NCBI RefSeq assembly: GCF_000389965.1
Contig: NC_021191.1
Location: 2,357,501-2,421,500, forward strand
DNA from: Actinoplanes sp. N902-109
GTDB lineage: Bacteria; Actinomycetota; Actinomycetes; Mycobacteriales; Micromonosporaceae
Length of the DNA stretch: 64,000 nucleotides
Direction of reading: 5' to 3'
The position numbers and the translations under genes are program-made. Position 1 is the stretch's first letter, and every line of letters starts with the position of its first letter. The notes below the pieces were generated by a model, which was given only the letters and a program-made list of their open reading frames with translations, made no database searches and was not told the origin of the DNA. This document shows positions 8,978-17,850 of this stretch, one piece after another.

Positions 8978-9715
8978 GTGAAAAACGCGGCGATCTCCGG
9001 GAGCAGTCGGGTGGCTGGTGCAGCCACCGCGGACGGCCGCACCCGCGACCGCGTCGCCCAGCTGTTGTTCGAGAGCGGTGGCGCGACCGCCGCGGAGCTC
9101 GGCGGCCGGCTCGGGCTCAGCCCTGCCGCGATCCGCAAGCACCTCGACGCGATGCTTGCCGACCACCTCGTCGAGGCGCGGGAGATGCCGCAGCGCGGCC
9201 CCCGCGGGCGAGGCCGGCCGGCCAAGGTGTTCGTGCTCACCGCCGCCGCGCGCGAGGGCTTCCCGCACTTCTACGACGGCATCGCCACCGCGGCGCTGCG
9301 CTGGATCGCCGAGCACGGCGGCCCGGAGGCTGTCACCGCTTTCGCTGCCGCGCAGGTCACCACGCTCGAGGAGCGCTGCCGGGCGGCGCTGCTCGAGGCG
9401 GGGGCCGATCCGCTGGCCCGGGCCGAGGCTCTCGCCGAGGCCCTGACCGCCGAGGGCTACGCTGCCAATGCGACCACGATCGCGTCCGGTGGGCAGCTGT
9501 GCCAGCACCACTGCCCGGTGGCGCACGTGGCCGCCGAGTTCCCGCAGCTGTGCGACGCCGAGACCGCCGTCATCTCCCGGCTCATCGGCACCCACGTGCA
9601 GCGTCTGGCCACCATCGCGCACGGTGACGGGGTGTGCACCACGCACATTCCCGCCCCGCAGTGCGCGCCGCAAGCACCAGCAATTCCAGTAACCACGGTT
9701 AGGACGGATAGATGA
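8978..9715 (+). CDS. sufR: SufR-type iron-sulfur-sensing transcriptional regulator
   Basis: Repressor that senses Fe-S cluster status and controls the suf operon. 245 residues from GTG 8978. The N-terminal winged helix contains GATAAELGGRLGLSPAAIRK (about 35-54). C-terminal cysteines C175 and C179 (LCQHHC), C192 (QLCD) and C220 (GVCTTH) match the cluster-binding pattern of SufR proteins. The ORF is open back to 8942, but that stretch overlaps the proposed promoter. Its stop overlaps the sufB start (ATGA, 9712-9715). First gene of the operon, as in mycobacteria and streptomycetes. Confidence 0.93.
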   Translation: MKNAAISGSSRVAGAATADGRTRDRVAQLLFESGGATAAELGGRLGLSPAAIRKHLDAMLADHLVEAREMPQRGPRGRGRPAKVFVLTAAAREGFPHFYDGIATAALRWIAEHGGPEAVTAFAAAQVTTLEERCRAALLEAGADPLARAEALAEALTAEGYAANATTIASGGQLCQHHCPVAHVAAEFPQLCDAETAVISRLIGTHVQRLATIAHGDGVCTTHIPAPQCAPQAPAIPVTTVRTDR

Positions 9716-11133
9716 CCGACCAGATCGTCACTCAGGAAGAGCACCTGGCCGCTCTTGGCAAGTACGAGTACGGCTGGGCCGACGCGGACGTCGCGGGTGC
9801 CGCCGCCCAGCGCGGTCTGTCCGAGGCCGTGGTGCGTGACATCTCGGCGAAGAAGAACGAGCCGCAGTGGATGCTCGACCTTCGCCTCAAGGGCCTGCGC
9901 CTGTTCGGCCGCAAGCCCATGCCCAACTGGGGTGCCGACCTCACCGGCATCGACTTCCAGAACATCAAGTACTTCGTGCGCTCCACCGAGAAGCAGGCGC
10001 AGAGCTGGGAAGAGCTGCCCGAGGACATCAAGGCGACGTACGACCGGCTGGGCATCCCCGAGGCGGAGAAGCAGCGCCTCGTCGCCGGTGTCGCGGCCCA
10101 GTACGAGTCCGAGGTGGTCTACCACAAGATCCGCGAGGATCTCGAGGAGCAGGGTGTTCTCTTCCTCGACACCGACACCGCCCTCAAGCAGCACGAGGAC
10201 ATCTTCAAGGAGTACTTCGGCACGGTGATCCCGGTCGGCGACAACAAGTTCGCCGCCCTGAACACCTCCGTGTGGTCCGGCGGCTCGTTCATCTACGTGC
10301 CCAAGGGCGTCCACGTGGACATCCCGCTGCAGGCCTACTTCCGGATCAACACCGAGAACATGGGTCAGTTCGAGCGCACGCTGATCATCGCCGACGAGGG
10401 CAGCTACGTGCACTACGTCGAGGGCTGCACCGCGCCGATCTACTCGTCCGACTCGCTGCACAGCGCGGTCGTCGAGATCGTGGTCAAGAAGAACGCCCGG
10501 GTGCGCTACACGACCATCCAGAACTGGTCGAACAACGTCTACAACCTGGTCACCAAGCGCGCCACCTGCGAGGAGGGCGCGACCATGGAGTGGATCGACG
10601 GCAACATCGGCTCCAAGGTGACGATGAAGTACCCGGCCGTCTACATGACCGGGGCGCACGCCAAGGGCGAGGTGCTCTCGATCGCGATGGCCGGCGAGGG
10701 TCAGCACCAGGACTCCGGGGCCAAGATGGTGCACGCCGCGCCGCACACCTCCTCGACGATCATCAGCAAGTCGATCGCCCGGGCCGGCGGCCGCACCTCG
10801 TACCGCGGTCTGGTCCAGGTGCTCGACGGCTCGCACCACAGCGCCAGCACGGTCAAGTGCGACGCGCTGCTGGTCGACACGATCTCCCGGTCGGACACCT
10901 ACCCGTACGTCGATATCCGCGAGGACGACGTCAACATGGGCCACGAGGCGACCGTGTCCAAGGTCAGCGAGGACCAGCTCTTCTACCTGATGAGCCGGGG
11001 CCTCACCGAGGACGAGGCGATGGCGATGATCGTGCGCGGCTTCATCGAGCCGATCGCCAAGGAGCTCCCGATGGAGTACGCCCTCGAGCTCAACCGCCTG
11101 ATCGAGCTTCAGATGGAAGGGGCCGTCGGCTGA
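9712..11133 (+). CDS. sufB: Fe-S cluster scaffold protein SufB
   Basis: Core of the SufBCD scaffold on which clusters are assembled. 473 residues, full length. The beta-helix core is recognisable, with VHYVEGCTAPIYSSDSLHSA in the middle, and the C-terminal part SHHSASTVKCDALL contains the conserved Cys. It is coupled to sufR by a 4-bp overlap and followed 47 bp later by its paralogue sufD. No unusual features. Confidence 0.98.
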   Translation: MTDQIVTQEEHLAALGKYEYGWADADVAGAAAQRGLSEAVVRDISAKKNEPQWMLDLRLKGLRLFGRKPMPNWGADLTGIDFQNIKYFVRSTEKQAQSWEELPEDIKATYDRLGIPEAEKQRLVAGVAAQYESEVVYHKIREDLEEQGVLFLDTDTALKQHEDIFKEYFGTVIPVGDNKFAALNTSVWSGGSFIYVPKGVHVDIPLQAYFRINTENMGQFERTLIIADEGSYVHYVEGCTAPIYSSDSLHSAVVEIVVKKNARVRYTTIQNWSNNVYNLVTKRATCEEGATMEWIDGNIGSKVTMKYPAVYMTGAHAKGEVLSIAMAGEGQHQDSGAKMVHAAPHTSSTIISKSIARAGGRTSYRGLVQVLDGSHHSASTVKCDALLVDTISRSDTYPYVDIREDDVNMGHEATVSKVSEDQLFYLMSRGLTEDEAMAMIVRGFIEPIAKELPMEYALELNRLIELQMEGAVG

Positions 11134-11180
11134 CGACGCCCCCGCTCAACGACGGCCGCCAAAACGAGAACTAGGACGAG

Positions 11181-12314
11181 ATGACTACCGAGGCCATGGC
11201 ACCGCCGAGCACCAAGTCGCAGGTGCTGCGCTCCTTCGACGTCACCGACTTCCCGGCCGTCACCGGCCTGGAGGAGGAGTGGCGCTTCACCCCGATCAAG
11301 CGGCTCGGCGAGCTGATCACGGCGTCGTCGGTGACCGGCACGGCGCCCGGCTTCGCGCCCGGTGACCTGCCCGCCGGCTTCTCGGTGACCAGCGTCGACG
11401 CGGGCAAGGTCGAGCCGGTGCTGACCCCGTTCGACCGGGTCAGCGCGCTGGCGTTCGGCTCGGCCGCCGCGGTCACGCTCATCGACGTCGCCGCGGACAC
11501 CGTCGCTGACACCCCGGCTGTGATCAAGCTGGTCGGTCAGGGCGGCGAGGCGGCTGGTGCCCGCACCTACGTGCGGGTCGGCAACTTCGCCAAGGTGACC
11601 GTCGTGCTGGAGCAGACCGGCCTGGCCACGGTTGCCGACAACATCGAGGTCGTGGTCGGCGACAGCGCGCAGCTGACCTTCGTCACGGTCGCCGAGTGGG
11701 ACGCCGGGTCGGTGCAGGCCCAGCACATCAAGTTCCGGGTTGGGCGGGACGCCCGGGTCCAGCACGTGCAGGTGGCTCTCGGCGGCGACCTGGTCCGCCA
11801 GTTCACCTCCGTCGAGTACGCCGGCCGTGGTGGCGACGCCGAGCTGTGGGGCCTGTACTTCTCCGACGCCGGTCAGCACTTCGAGCACCGCCAGCTGGTC
11901 GACCACTCGATCCCGGACTGCCGCAGCTACGTCGGCTACCGGGGAGCGCTGCAGGGCGCGTCGGCGCACACCGTCTGGGTCGGCGACGTGCTGATCCGGG
12001 CGGCGGCCACCGGCACCGACACGTACGAGATCAACCGCAACCTGGTGCTCACCGACGGCGCCCGCGCCGACTCGGTGCCCAACCTCGAGATCGAGACCGG
12101 CGAGATCGTCGGCGCCGGCCACGCCAGCGCGACCGGCCGCTTCGACGAGGAGCAGCTGTTCTACCTGATGGCCCGGGGCATCCCCGAGCACGAGGCGCGC
12201 AAGCTCGTGGTGCGCGGCTTCTTCGCCGAGCTGATCAACAAGATCCCGGTCGAGGACCTGCGCGAGCGGCTCGGCGCCGCGATCGAGGCCCGGCTGGCCA
12301 AGACCGGGGTCTGA
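11181..12314 (+). CDS. sufD: Fe-S cluster assembly protein SufD
   Basis: Paralogue of SufB that completes the SufBC2D complex and is linked to iron entry. 377 residues. C-terminal half carries the family pattern (FEHRQLVDHSIPDCRSYVGY, then LVLTDGARADSVPNLEIET and GRFDEEQLFYLMARGI). The preceding sequence has a weak AGGACG ribosome site before ATG. The Rieske gene starts two bases after its stop. Confidence 0.97.
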   Translation: MTTEAMAPPSTKSQVLRSFDVTDFPAVTGLEEEWRFTPIKRLGELITASSVTGTAPGFAPGDLPAGFSVTSVDAGKVEPVLTPFDRVSALAFGSAAAVTLIDVAADTVADTPAVIKLVGQGGEAAGARTYVRVGNFAKVTVVLEQTGLATVADNIEVVVGDSAQLTFVTVAEWDAGSVQAQHIKFRVGRDARVQHVQVALGGDLVRQFTSVEYAGRGGDAELWGLYFSDAGQHFEHRQLVDHSIPDCRSYVGYRGALQGASAHTVWVGDVLIRAAATGTDTYEINRNLVLTDGARADSVPNLEIETGEIVGAGHASATGRFDEEQLFYLMARGIPEHEARKLVVRGFFAELINKIPVEDLRERLGAAIEARLAKTGV

Positions 12315-12316
12315 GC

Positions 12317-12649
12317 ATGGGCTTCGAGCTGGTCGGCCCCGCCGCCGACATCGCGAAGGGCACGTCGGTCTCCGCCGAGATCGACGGCGTGGAGGTCGCG
12401 GTCGTGCATGCCGACGACGACACCTTCTATGCCGTCCGCGACGAGTGCAGCCACGCGGCCGTGGCCCTCTCCGAGGGGGAGGTCGAGGGCTGCATGATCG
12501 AGTGCTGGCTGCACGGCTCCCGCTTCGACCTGCGCACCGGGGAGCCCTCCGGCCTGCCCGCCACCGAGCCGGTGGCGACCTTCCCCGTCGAGATCCGCGA
12601 CGGCGACATCTACGTTTCGACCGAACCCAGTAATGGAGTAGAACCGTGA
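12317..12649 (+). CDS. Rieske-type [2Fe-2S] ferredoxin, non-heme
   Basis: 110-residue soluble electron carrier of the bacterial Rieske/NirD-like class. The cluster ligands are clear: C44-x-H46 (DECSH) and C63-x-x-H66 (IECWLH). It sits inside the suf operon between sufD and sufC, two bases after sufD, and its TGA overlaps the sufC GTG (GTGA). That position, conserved in actinobacteria, suggests it supplies electrons during cluster assembly; this role is inference. Confidence 0.95.
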   Translation: MGFELVGPAADIAKGTSVSAEIDGVEVAVVHADDDTFYAVRDECSHAAVALSEGEVEGCMIECWLHGSRFDLRTGEPSGLPATEPVATFPVEIRDGDIYVSTEPSNGVEP

Positions 12650-13410
12650 GCACCCTGGAGATCCGCGACCTGCAGGTGTCGGTCAAGCTGCCCGACGGCG
12701 AGCTGAAGCCGATCCTGGCCGGGGTCGACCTCACCGTGAAGTCGGGGGAGACCCACGCCATCATGGGCCCGAACGGCTCCGGCAAGTCCACCCTGGCGTA
12801 CTCCATCGCCGGCCACCCGAAGTACGAGATCACCGGCGGCCAGGTCACCCTGGACGGCGAGGACGTGCTGGCCATGTCCGTCGACGAGCGGGCCCGCGCC
12901 GGGCTGTTCCTCGCCATGCAGTACCCGGTCGAGGTCCCCGGCGTGTCCGTGGCCAACTTCCTGCGCACCGCCAAGACCGCGATCGACGGCGAGGCGCCCA
13001 AGCTGCGCACCTGGGCCGGCGAGCTGCGCACGGCGATGGAGCGGATCCAGATGGACCCGTCGTTCGCCCAGCGCAACGTCAACGAGGGCTTCTCCGGCGG
13101 TGAGAAGAAGCGCCACGAGATCATGCAGCTCGAACTGCTCAAGCCCAAGATGGCGATCCTCGACGAGACCGACTCCGGCCTCGACATCGACGCGCTGCGG
13201 GTGGTCAGCGAGGGCGTCAACCGGGTCCGCTCGACCGGCGACACCGGCCTGCTGCTGATCACCCACTACACCCGCATCCTGCGCTACATCAAGCCGGACT
13301 TCGTGCACGTGTTCGTGGCCGGCAAGATCGTCGAAGAGGGCGGCCCGGAGCTGGCCGAGCAGCTGGAGGCCGAGGGTTACGAGCGCTACGTCGCCGGCGT
13401 CAAGGCCTGA
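12646..13410 (+). CDS. sufC: Fe-S cluster assembly ATPase SufC
   Basis: ABC-type ATPase that powers conformational change of SufB-SufD. 254 residues. Walker A GPNGSGKST at 41-49, ABC signature FSGGEKKR from 149, Walker B region MAILDETDSGLD about 20 residues later; the ETDSGLD variant is characteristic of SufC. GTG start overlapping the Rieske stop. No membrane segments, as expected for a soluble complex. Confidence 0.98.
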   Translation: MSTLEIRDLQVSVKLPDGELKPILAGVDLTVKSGETHAIMGPNGSGKSTLAYSIAGHPKYEITGGQVTLDGEDVLAMSVDERARAGLFLAMQYPVEVPGVSVANFLRTAKTAIDGEAPKLRTWAGELRTAMERIQMDPSFAQRNVNEGFSGGEKKRHEIMQLELLKPKMAILDETDSGLDIDALRVVSEGVNRVRSTGDTGLLLITHYTRILRYIKPDFVHVFVAGKIVEEGGPELAEQLEAEGYERYVAGVKA

Positions 13411-13411
13411 C

Positions 13412-14641
13412 ATGTCTCTCGACGTGGTCCGCGTTCGCGGCGACTTCCCCATTCTGAGCCGGGAGATCAACGGGCATCCCCTGGTGTACCTGGACAGCGC
13501 GAACACGTCGCAGAAGCCGCGCCAGGTGCTCGAGGCGATGCAGGATCACCTGGAACGGCACAACGGCAACGTGTCGCGCTCGGTGCACACCCTGGGCACC
13601 GAGTCGACCGAGGCCTACGAGGGCGCCCGTGCCAAGATCGCCGCGTTCATCGGTGCGGGCCACCCCGACGAGGTGGTCTTCACCAAGAACTCCACCGAGG
13701 CGATCAACCTGGTGGCGTGGACCGCGGGGCAGTTCCTCAGCCTGGGTCCCGGTGACGAGATCGTGGTCTCCGAGATGGAGCATCACTCCAACCTGGTGCC
13801 GTGGCAGCTGCTGTGCGAGCGCACCGGCGCGACCCTGCGCTGGTTCGGCGTCACCGACGAGGGCCGCCTCGACGAGTCGCAGCTCGACGAGCTGGTCAAC
13901 GAGCGCACCAAGCTGGTCTCGGTCGTGCACATGTCGAACATCCTGGGCACGATCAACGACCCGGCGCGCATCGTCGCCCGGGCCCGCGAGGTCGGCGCGC
14001 TGGTGATGCTCGACTGCTCGCAGTCGGTGCCGCACTTCGGCGTGGACGTGGCCGCGCTGGGCGTCGACTTCATCGCGTTCACCGGTCACAAGATGCTCGG
14101 CCCGACCGGCATCGGCGTGCTCTGGGGCAAGGCCGCGCTGCTGGAGCGGATGCCACCGTTCCTGGCCGGCGGCTCGACCATCGAGACCGTCACGATGGGC
14201 GGCACCACGTTCGCGCCGCCGCCCGCCCGGTTCGAGGGCGGCACCCCGCCGATCACCGCGGCCATCGGGCTCGGCGCAGCCGTCGACTACCTCAACGCCA
14301 TCGGCATGGACCCGATCCACCAGCACGAGCAGGAGATCACGGCGTACGCGCTCAAGGCGCTGGCCGACGTCTCCGGCGTGCGGATCTTCGGCCCGGCCAC
14401 CCCTGAGGGACGCGGCGGCACGGTGTCGTTCGGTGTCGACGGGGTGCACCCGCACGACGTCGGGCAGATTCTCGACGATCTCGGTGTTGAGGTGCGGGTG
14501 GGGCACCACTGCGCCCGCCCGGTGTGCACCCGGTTCGGGGTTCCGGCGATGACCCGGGCCTCGTTCTACCTCTACACGACGACGGACGAGATCGACGCGC
14601 TGGCGCGCGGTCTGGAGCGGGTACGGAAGGTGTTCGCCTGA
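13412..14641 (+). CDS. sufS: Cysteine desulfurase SufS
   Basis: PLP enzyme that removes sulfur from cysteine as a persulfide for cluster assembly. 409 residues. The PLP-binding lysine is K227 in FTGHKMLGP. The persulfide cysteine is C367 in RVGHHCARP. It belongs to the group II (SufS/CsdA) class, consistent with the SufU partner encoded next. Starts one base after sufC and overlaps sufU by one base (TGATG). Confidence 0.97.
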   Translation: MSLDVVRVRGDFPILSREINGHPLVYLDSANTSQKPRQVLEAMQDHLERHNGNVSRSVHTLGTESTEAYEGARAKIAAFIGAGHPDEVVFTKNSTEAINLVAWTAGQFLSLGPGDEIVVSEMEHHSNLVPWQLLCERTGATLRWFGVTDEGRLDESQLDELVNERTKLVSVVHMSNILGTINDPARIVARAREVGALVMLDCSQSVPHFGVDVAALGVDFIAFTGHKMLGPTGIGVLWGKAALLERMPPFLAGGSTIETVTMGGTTFAPPPARFEGGTPPITAAIGLGAAVDYLNAIGMDPIHQHEQEITAYALKALADVSGVRIFGPATPEGRGGTVSFGVDGVHPHDVGQILDDLGVEVRVGHHCARPVCTRFGVPAMTRASFYLYTTTDEIDALARGLERVRKVFA

Positions 14642-15090
14642 TGATCGACCAGCTCTACCAGGACATCATCCTGGACCACTACAAGAACCCGCACGGCCGG
14701 GGCCTGCGCGACCCCTTCGCCGGCGAGGCCCACCACGTCAACCCGACCTGCGGCGACGAGATCACGCTGCGGGTCGCCGACGACCTCTCGGACATCTCGT
14801 ACGACGGGATGGGCTGCTCGATCAGCCAGGCCTCGGCCTCCGTGCTGCACGAGCTGCTGACCGGGCGCACCCCGGCCGAGGCGGCCCGCATCCACGAGGC
14901 GTTCCTCGAGCTGATGCAGGGCCGCGGCCAGGTCGAGCCGGACGAGCAGGTGCTCGGCGACGGCATCGCCTTCGCGGGCGTGGCGAAGTATCCGGCGCGC
15001 GTGAAGTGCGCGCTGCTGCCGTGGATGGCTTTCAAGGACGCTGCGGCTCGTGCGGGCGTCAGCGTCGACCCCGAGGTGAAGACATCATGA
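14641..15090 (+). CDS. sufU: SufU zinc-dependent sulfurtransferase
   Basis: Accepts persulfide sulfur from SufS and passes it to the scaffold. 149 residues. Zinc ligands C37 and D39 (NPTCGDE), C59 (GMGCSIS) and C123 (RVKCALLPW) are all present in the Gram-positive SufU pattern, including the insert that distinguishes it from IscU. Start ATG overlaps the sufS stop; stop overlaps the next start (ATGA). Confidence 0.96.
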   Translation: MIDQLYQDIILDHYKNPHGRGLRDPFAGEAHHVNPTCGDEITLRVADDLSDISYDGMGCSISQASASVLHELLTGRTPAEAARIHEAFLELMQGRGQVEPDEQVLGDGIAFAGVAKYPARVKCALLPWMAFKDAAARAGVSVDPEVKTS

Positions 15091-15569
15091 CCGACAAGAC
15101 CATCGAAGAGATCGCCGGGACCGCGGCGGACACGGCCGCGCCGGACGACGCGACGTCGCCGGTGTCCGAGACCGGCACCACGGTTGCCGCCGCCGACGCT
15201 CCGGCCGCCGCCGCCGCCGCCGACGCTCCGGCCGCCGGTGGGGCCAAGGCGTCGGTCGCGGACGTCGAGGAGGCGATGAAGGACGTCGTCGACCCCGAGC
15301 TCGGCATCAACGTGGTCGACCTCGGCCTCGTCTACGACACCTTCGTCGACGACGACAACGTGGCGACCCTGGACATGACGCTGACCTCGGCGGCGTGCCC
15401 GCTGACCGACGTCATCGAGGACCAGACCCGGCAGGCGCTGACCACCGGACCGGGCGGCGGCCTGGTCAAGGACTTCCGGATCAACTGGGTCTGGCTGCCG
15501 CCGTGGGGCCCGGACAAGATCACCGACGACGGTCGCGAGCAGCTCCGGGCGCTCGGCTTCAACGTCTGA
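15087..15569 (+). CDS. sufT: SufT-like MIP18/DUF59 iron-sulfur maturation protein
   Basis: 160 residues. The first 55 residues are a low-complexity Ala/Asp/Thr-rich extension including a run of alanines; the rest is a DUF59 domain (VVDPELGINVVDLGLVYD, TSAACPLTDVIED with the conserved Cys, and a WLPPWGPDKI C-terminal part). Family members help deliver clusters to apoproteins. The long acidic Ala-rich tail at the N terminus is typical of actinobacterial homologues. Last gene of the suf operon, followed by a terminator. Confidence 0.93.
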   Translation: MTDKTIEEIAGTAADTAAPDDATSPVSETGTTVAAADAPAAAAAADAPAAGGAKASVADVEEAMKDVVDPELGINVVDLGLVYDTFVDDDNVATLDMTLTSAACPLTDVIEDQTRQALTTGPGGGLVKDFRINWVWLPPWGPDKITDDGREQLRALGFNV

Positions 15570-15582
15570 CAGAGCTTTTCCG

Positions 15583-15615
15583 AAACCGCCGGGTGCCGCG
15601 CGCGCCCGGCGGTTT
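15583..15615 (+). terminator. Terminator of the suf operon
   Basis: AAACCGCCGGG and CCCGGCGGTTT form a perfect 11-bp stem with an 11-base loop; the right arm ends in TTT. It lies 13 bases after the sufT stop. Confidence 0.85.
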
Positions 15616-15634
15616 CTGCGTGCAGGATGGAGGC

Positions 15635-16948
15635 GTGAACCCGGCGCCGGTTGAGACGTTCCGCGCGTTGTTGCGCATCCCCACCGTCTCGACCCGTGAG
15701 CCGGAGGCCTGGGACCACGGCGCGTTCGAGGCTCTGCACGCCGCGCTGCGTGAGCACTTCCCGCTGCTGCACGAGCACCTCACCCTGACCAGGGTGGGCA
15801 CCTACGGTTTGCTCTACCACTGGGCCGGGCGGTCCGCGGCGCAGCCGGTGGTGCTCATGGCTCACTTGGATGTCGTACCGGCGGAAGGCGCGTGGACGCA
15901 CCCACCGTTCGGCGCGGTCCTCGCCGACGGGGTCATCTGGGGTCGCGGCACCCTGGACTGCAAGGGCAGCCTCGCCGCGATCTGCCAGGCGGTGGAAGAT
16001 CTGCTGGCCGCCGGGCACGTGCCCGCGCAGGACGTGTGGCTGTCGTTCGGCTGCGACGAGGAGATTGCCGGTACGGCCGCCGCGCAGGCCGTCGAGGAGC
16101 TGCGCCGCCGCGGCGTGACCCCGTGGTTCGTGCTCGACGAGGGCGGCGCGGTCGCGTACGACGCACTGCCCGGCGTGCCCAGGCCCGTCGCCGTCATCGG
16201 GGTCACCGAGAAGGGCTGGACCGAGGTCGAGCTGAGCGTCACCGGGCCCGGCGGGCACGCCGCGACACCCGCGCCGCTGGGCCCGACCGCGCGGCTGGCC
16301 CGGGCCATCACCCGGCTCGACCGGGCACCGATGCCGGTGCGGGTGCCCGATGCCACCGTCGAGCTGTTCCGCCGTGCGGCGCCGCATGCCACCGCCCCGA
16401 TGCGGTTCGCCCTGAGCGCCGCCGCCCGGTTCCGCCCGGCGCTGGCCCGGTTGCTGCTGGCGGCCGGTCCCGAGGCGGCGGCCATGGTGCGCACCACGGT
16501 CGCGGTCACCACGTTGAGCGGCTCGCCGGCCCGGAACGTCATCGCCGCCACGGCCACTGCCGGTCTCAACATCCGCGTCCTGATCGGTGACACCGTGGCC
16601 GGTGTGATCGCCCACCTGCGCCGGGCGATCCGCGACGACCAGGTGGCGATCCGGGTGCTCGAGGCGAGCGAGCCGTCCCCCGCCGCGCCGCTGGACCAGG
16701 CCTTCCGGTTGCTCGAGGACATCACGGCCGAGCACTTCCCGGATGCGCTGACCTCCCCGTACGTGATGATGGCCGCGACCGACGCACGGCACTTCACCGC
16801 GATCTGCCCGCGGGTCTACCGGTTCACGCCGTTCACCATGACGCGCGCCCAGCGCGAGGCCATCCACGCCGCCGACGAGCACATCACCGTCGACGCCTTC
16901 CTGGCCGGCATCGACTGGTACCGGACGCTGCTGCGCAGGATCTCGTGA
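15635..16948 (+). CDS. M20 family metallopeptidase
   Basis: 437 residues from GTG 15635, which follows AGGATGGAGG. Two-zinc aminoacylase/carboxypeptidase-like hydrolase: first ligand His in MAHLDVVP, bridging Asp in GRGTLDCKGS, catalytic Glu pair in GCDEEIAGT, and later His in SVTGPGGHAA and TDARHF. No signal peptide, so likely cytoplasmic. Similar to the CPS1-like M20 subgroup acting on N-acylated amino acids or dipeptides; substrate cannot be read from sequence. Separated from suf by the terminator. Confidence 0.9.
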   Translation: MNPAPVETFRALLRIPTVSTREPEAWDHGAFEALHAALREHFPLLHEHLTLTRVGTYGLLYHWAGRSAAQPVVLMAHLDVVPAEGAWTHPPFGAVLADGVIWGRGTLDCKGSLAAICQAVEDLLAAGHVPAQDVWLSFGCDEEIAGTAAAQAVEELRRRGVTPWFVLDEGGAVAYDALPGVPRPVAVIGVTEKGWTEVELSVTGPGGHAATPAPLGPTARLARAITRLDRAPMPVRVPDATVELFRRAAPHATAPMRFALSAAARFRPALARLLLAAGPEAAAMVRTTVAVTTLSGSPARNVIAATATAGLNIRVLIGDTVAGVIAHLRRAIRDDQVAIRVLEASEPSPAAPLDQAFRLLEDITAEHFPDALTSPYVMMAATDARHFTAICPRVYRFTPFTMTRAQREAIHAADEHITVDAFLAGIDWYRTLLRRIS

Positions 16949-16974
16949 ATTGTCGTAGCCCCCTGGTAGACAAT
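16949..16974 (+). promoter_or_regulatory. Inverted repeat before the mycothiol-enzyme gene
   Basis: ATTGTC (16949-16954) and GACAAT (16969-16974) are perfect inverted arms 14 bp apart, ending four bases before the ATG at 16979. TAGACA in the right arm could be a -10 element of a leaderless promoter. Candidate operator or promoter only. Confidence 0.3.
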
Positions 16975-16978
16975 CGCC

Positions 16979-17710
16979 ATGACGCTGACAGAGCTCATCG
17001 ACGACCGCGCAGCTGCCTTCCGCACCGCCGTGACCGGCGCCGATCTCACCGCCCGGGTGCCCGGCTGCCCCGACTGGAACGTGCGCGATCTGGTCGTCCA
17101 TCTCGGTAACGTGCACCGATTGTGGGCCGCAGCCGTCGAGGCCGGTCCGGCGGCCGGCCCACCCGCCGTCATCGGTGACCGCGAACCCGCCGACGACCTG
17201 CTCGACTGGTCCGCCGTTTCCACCACGCTGCTGCTCGACGCGCTGCGTGCCGCCCCGCCCGACCGGGGTTGCTGGACCTGGTGGGAGGCCTCGGGCGCCC
17301 CGATGACAGCCGGCGCCGTCGCCCGTCATCAGGTGCAGGAGGCGGCCGTGCACGCCTACGACGCCCAGGAAGCCGCCGGCAAGCCCGAGCCGATCCCGGC
17401 TGCCGTCGCCGTCGACGCCATTCCGGAATTTTTCGAGGTCAGCCTGGCCTCGCTGGGACCCTGGCCACACCGCCCGGCCCGGCTCGCGCTGGACACCGTC
17501 GACGGCCCGACGTGGCTGGCTGACCTGACCCCGGCGGGGGTCAAGCTCGACCCGGCCGCCAGCGGCGATCCGGTTGCCACGGTTCGCGCCCCGGCCAGCG
17601 ATCTCCTGCTGTTCCTGTTCGGCCGGATCCCCGCCGACCGCGTCACCGTGCTCGGCGACGAGTCCGTCGTCCGCGACCTGATCGCCTGGCCGCAGTCGGT
17701 TCACGGCTGA
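16979..17710 (+). CDS. Maleylpyruvate isomerase-family mycothiol-dependent enzyme
   Basis: 243 residues of the DinB-like four-helix-bundle fold used by mycothiol-dependent enzymes. The N-terminal domain shows the typical VPGCPDWNVRDLVVHLGNVHRLW (split here for recognition: CPDW then HLG), and a metal-binding His appears in HQVQEAAVHAYDA. The C-terminal domain is the MDMPI_C type. Substrate unknown; such enzymes handle mycothiol-linked isomerisation or detoxification. Starts close behind an inverted repeat; the 3' side runs into a tandem repeat array. Confidence 0.85.
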   Translation: MTLTELIDDRAAAFRTAVTGADLTARVPGCPDWNVRDLVVHLGNVHRLWAAAVEAGPAAGPPAVIGDREPADDLLDWSAVSTTLLLDALRAAPPDRGCWTWWEASGAPMTAGAVARHQVQEAAVHAYDAQEAAGKPEPIPAAVAVDAIPEFFEVSLASLGPWPHRPARLALDTVDGPTWLADLTPAGVKLDPAASGDPVATVRAPASDLLLFLFGRIPADRVTVLGDESVVRDLIAWPQSVHG

Positions 17711-17715
17711 GCGCA

Positions 17716-17850
17716 TCGGCCGCCCTCGTCGGGCCGGGTGACTCGGCCGCCCTCGTCGGGCCGGGTGACTCGGCCGCCCTCGCTGGGCCGGGTGGCTCGG
17801 CCGCCGTTGCTGGGCCGGGTGGCTCGGTCGCCCTCGTCGGGCCGGGCGGC
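17716..17850. repeat. Five tandem copies of a 27-bp repeat
   Basis: Units start at 17716, 17743, 17770, 17797 and 17824, each of the form TCGGCCGCCCTCGTCGGGCC plus GGGTGAC with a few substitutions. The array fills the gap between two convergent genes and ends exactly at the stop codon of the AlkD-like gene (17851). Because 27 is a multiple of three, units could be added to a reading frame without a frameshift. Confidence 0.9.

Noticed and set aside
17716..17850. CRISPR array
   Set aside because: Units are directly adjacent without unique spacers and no cas gene lies nearby; this is a simple tandem repeat. The same holds for the arrays at 56560 and 56783.
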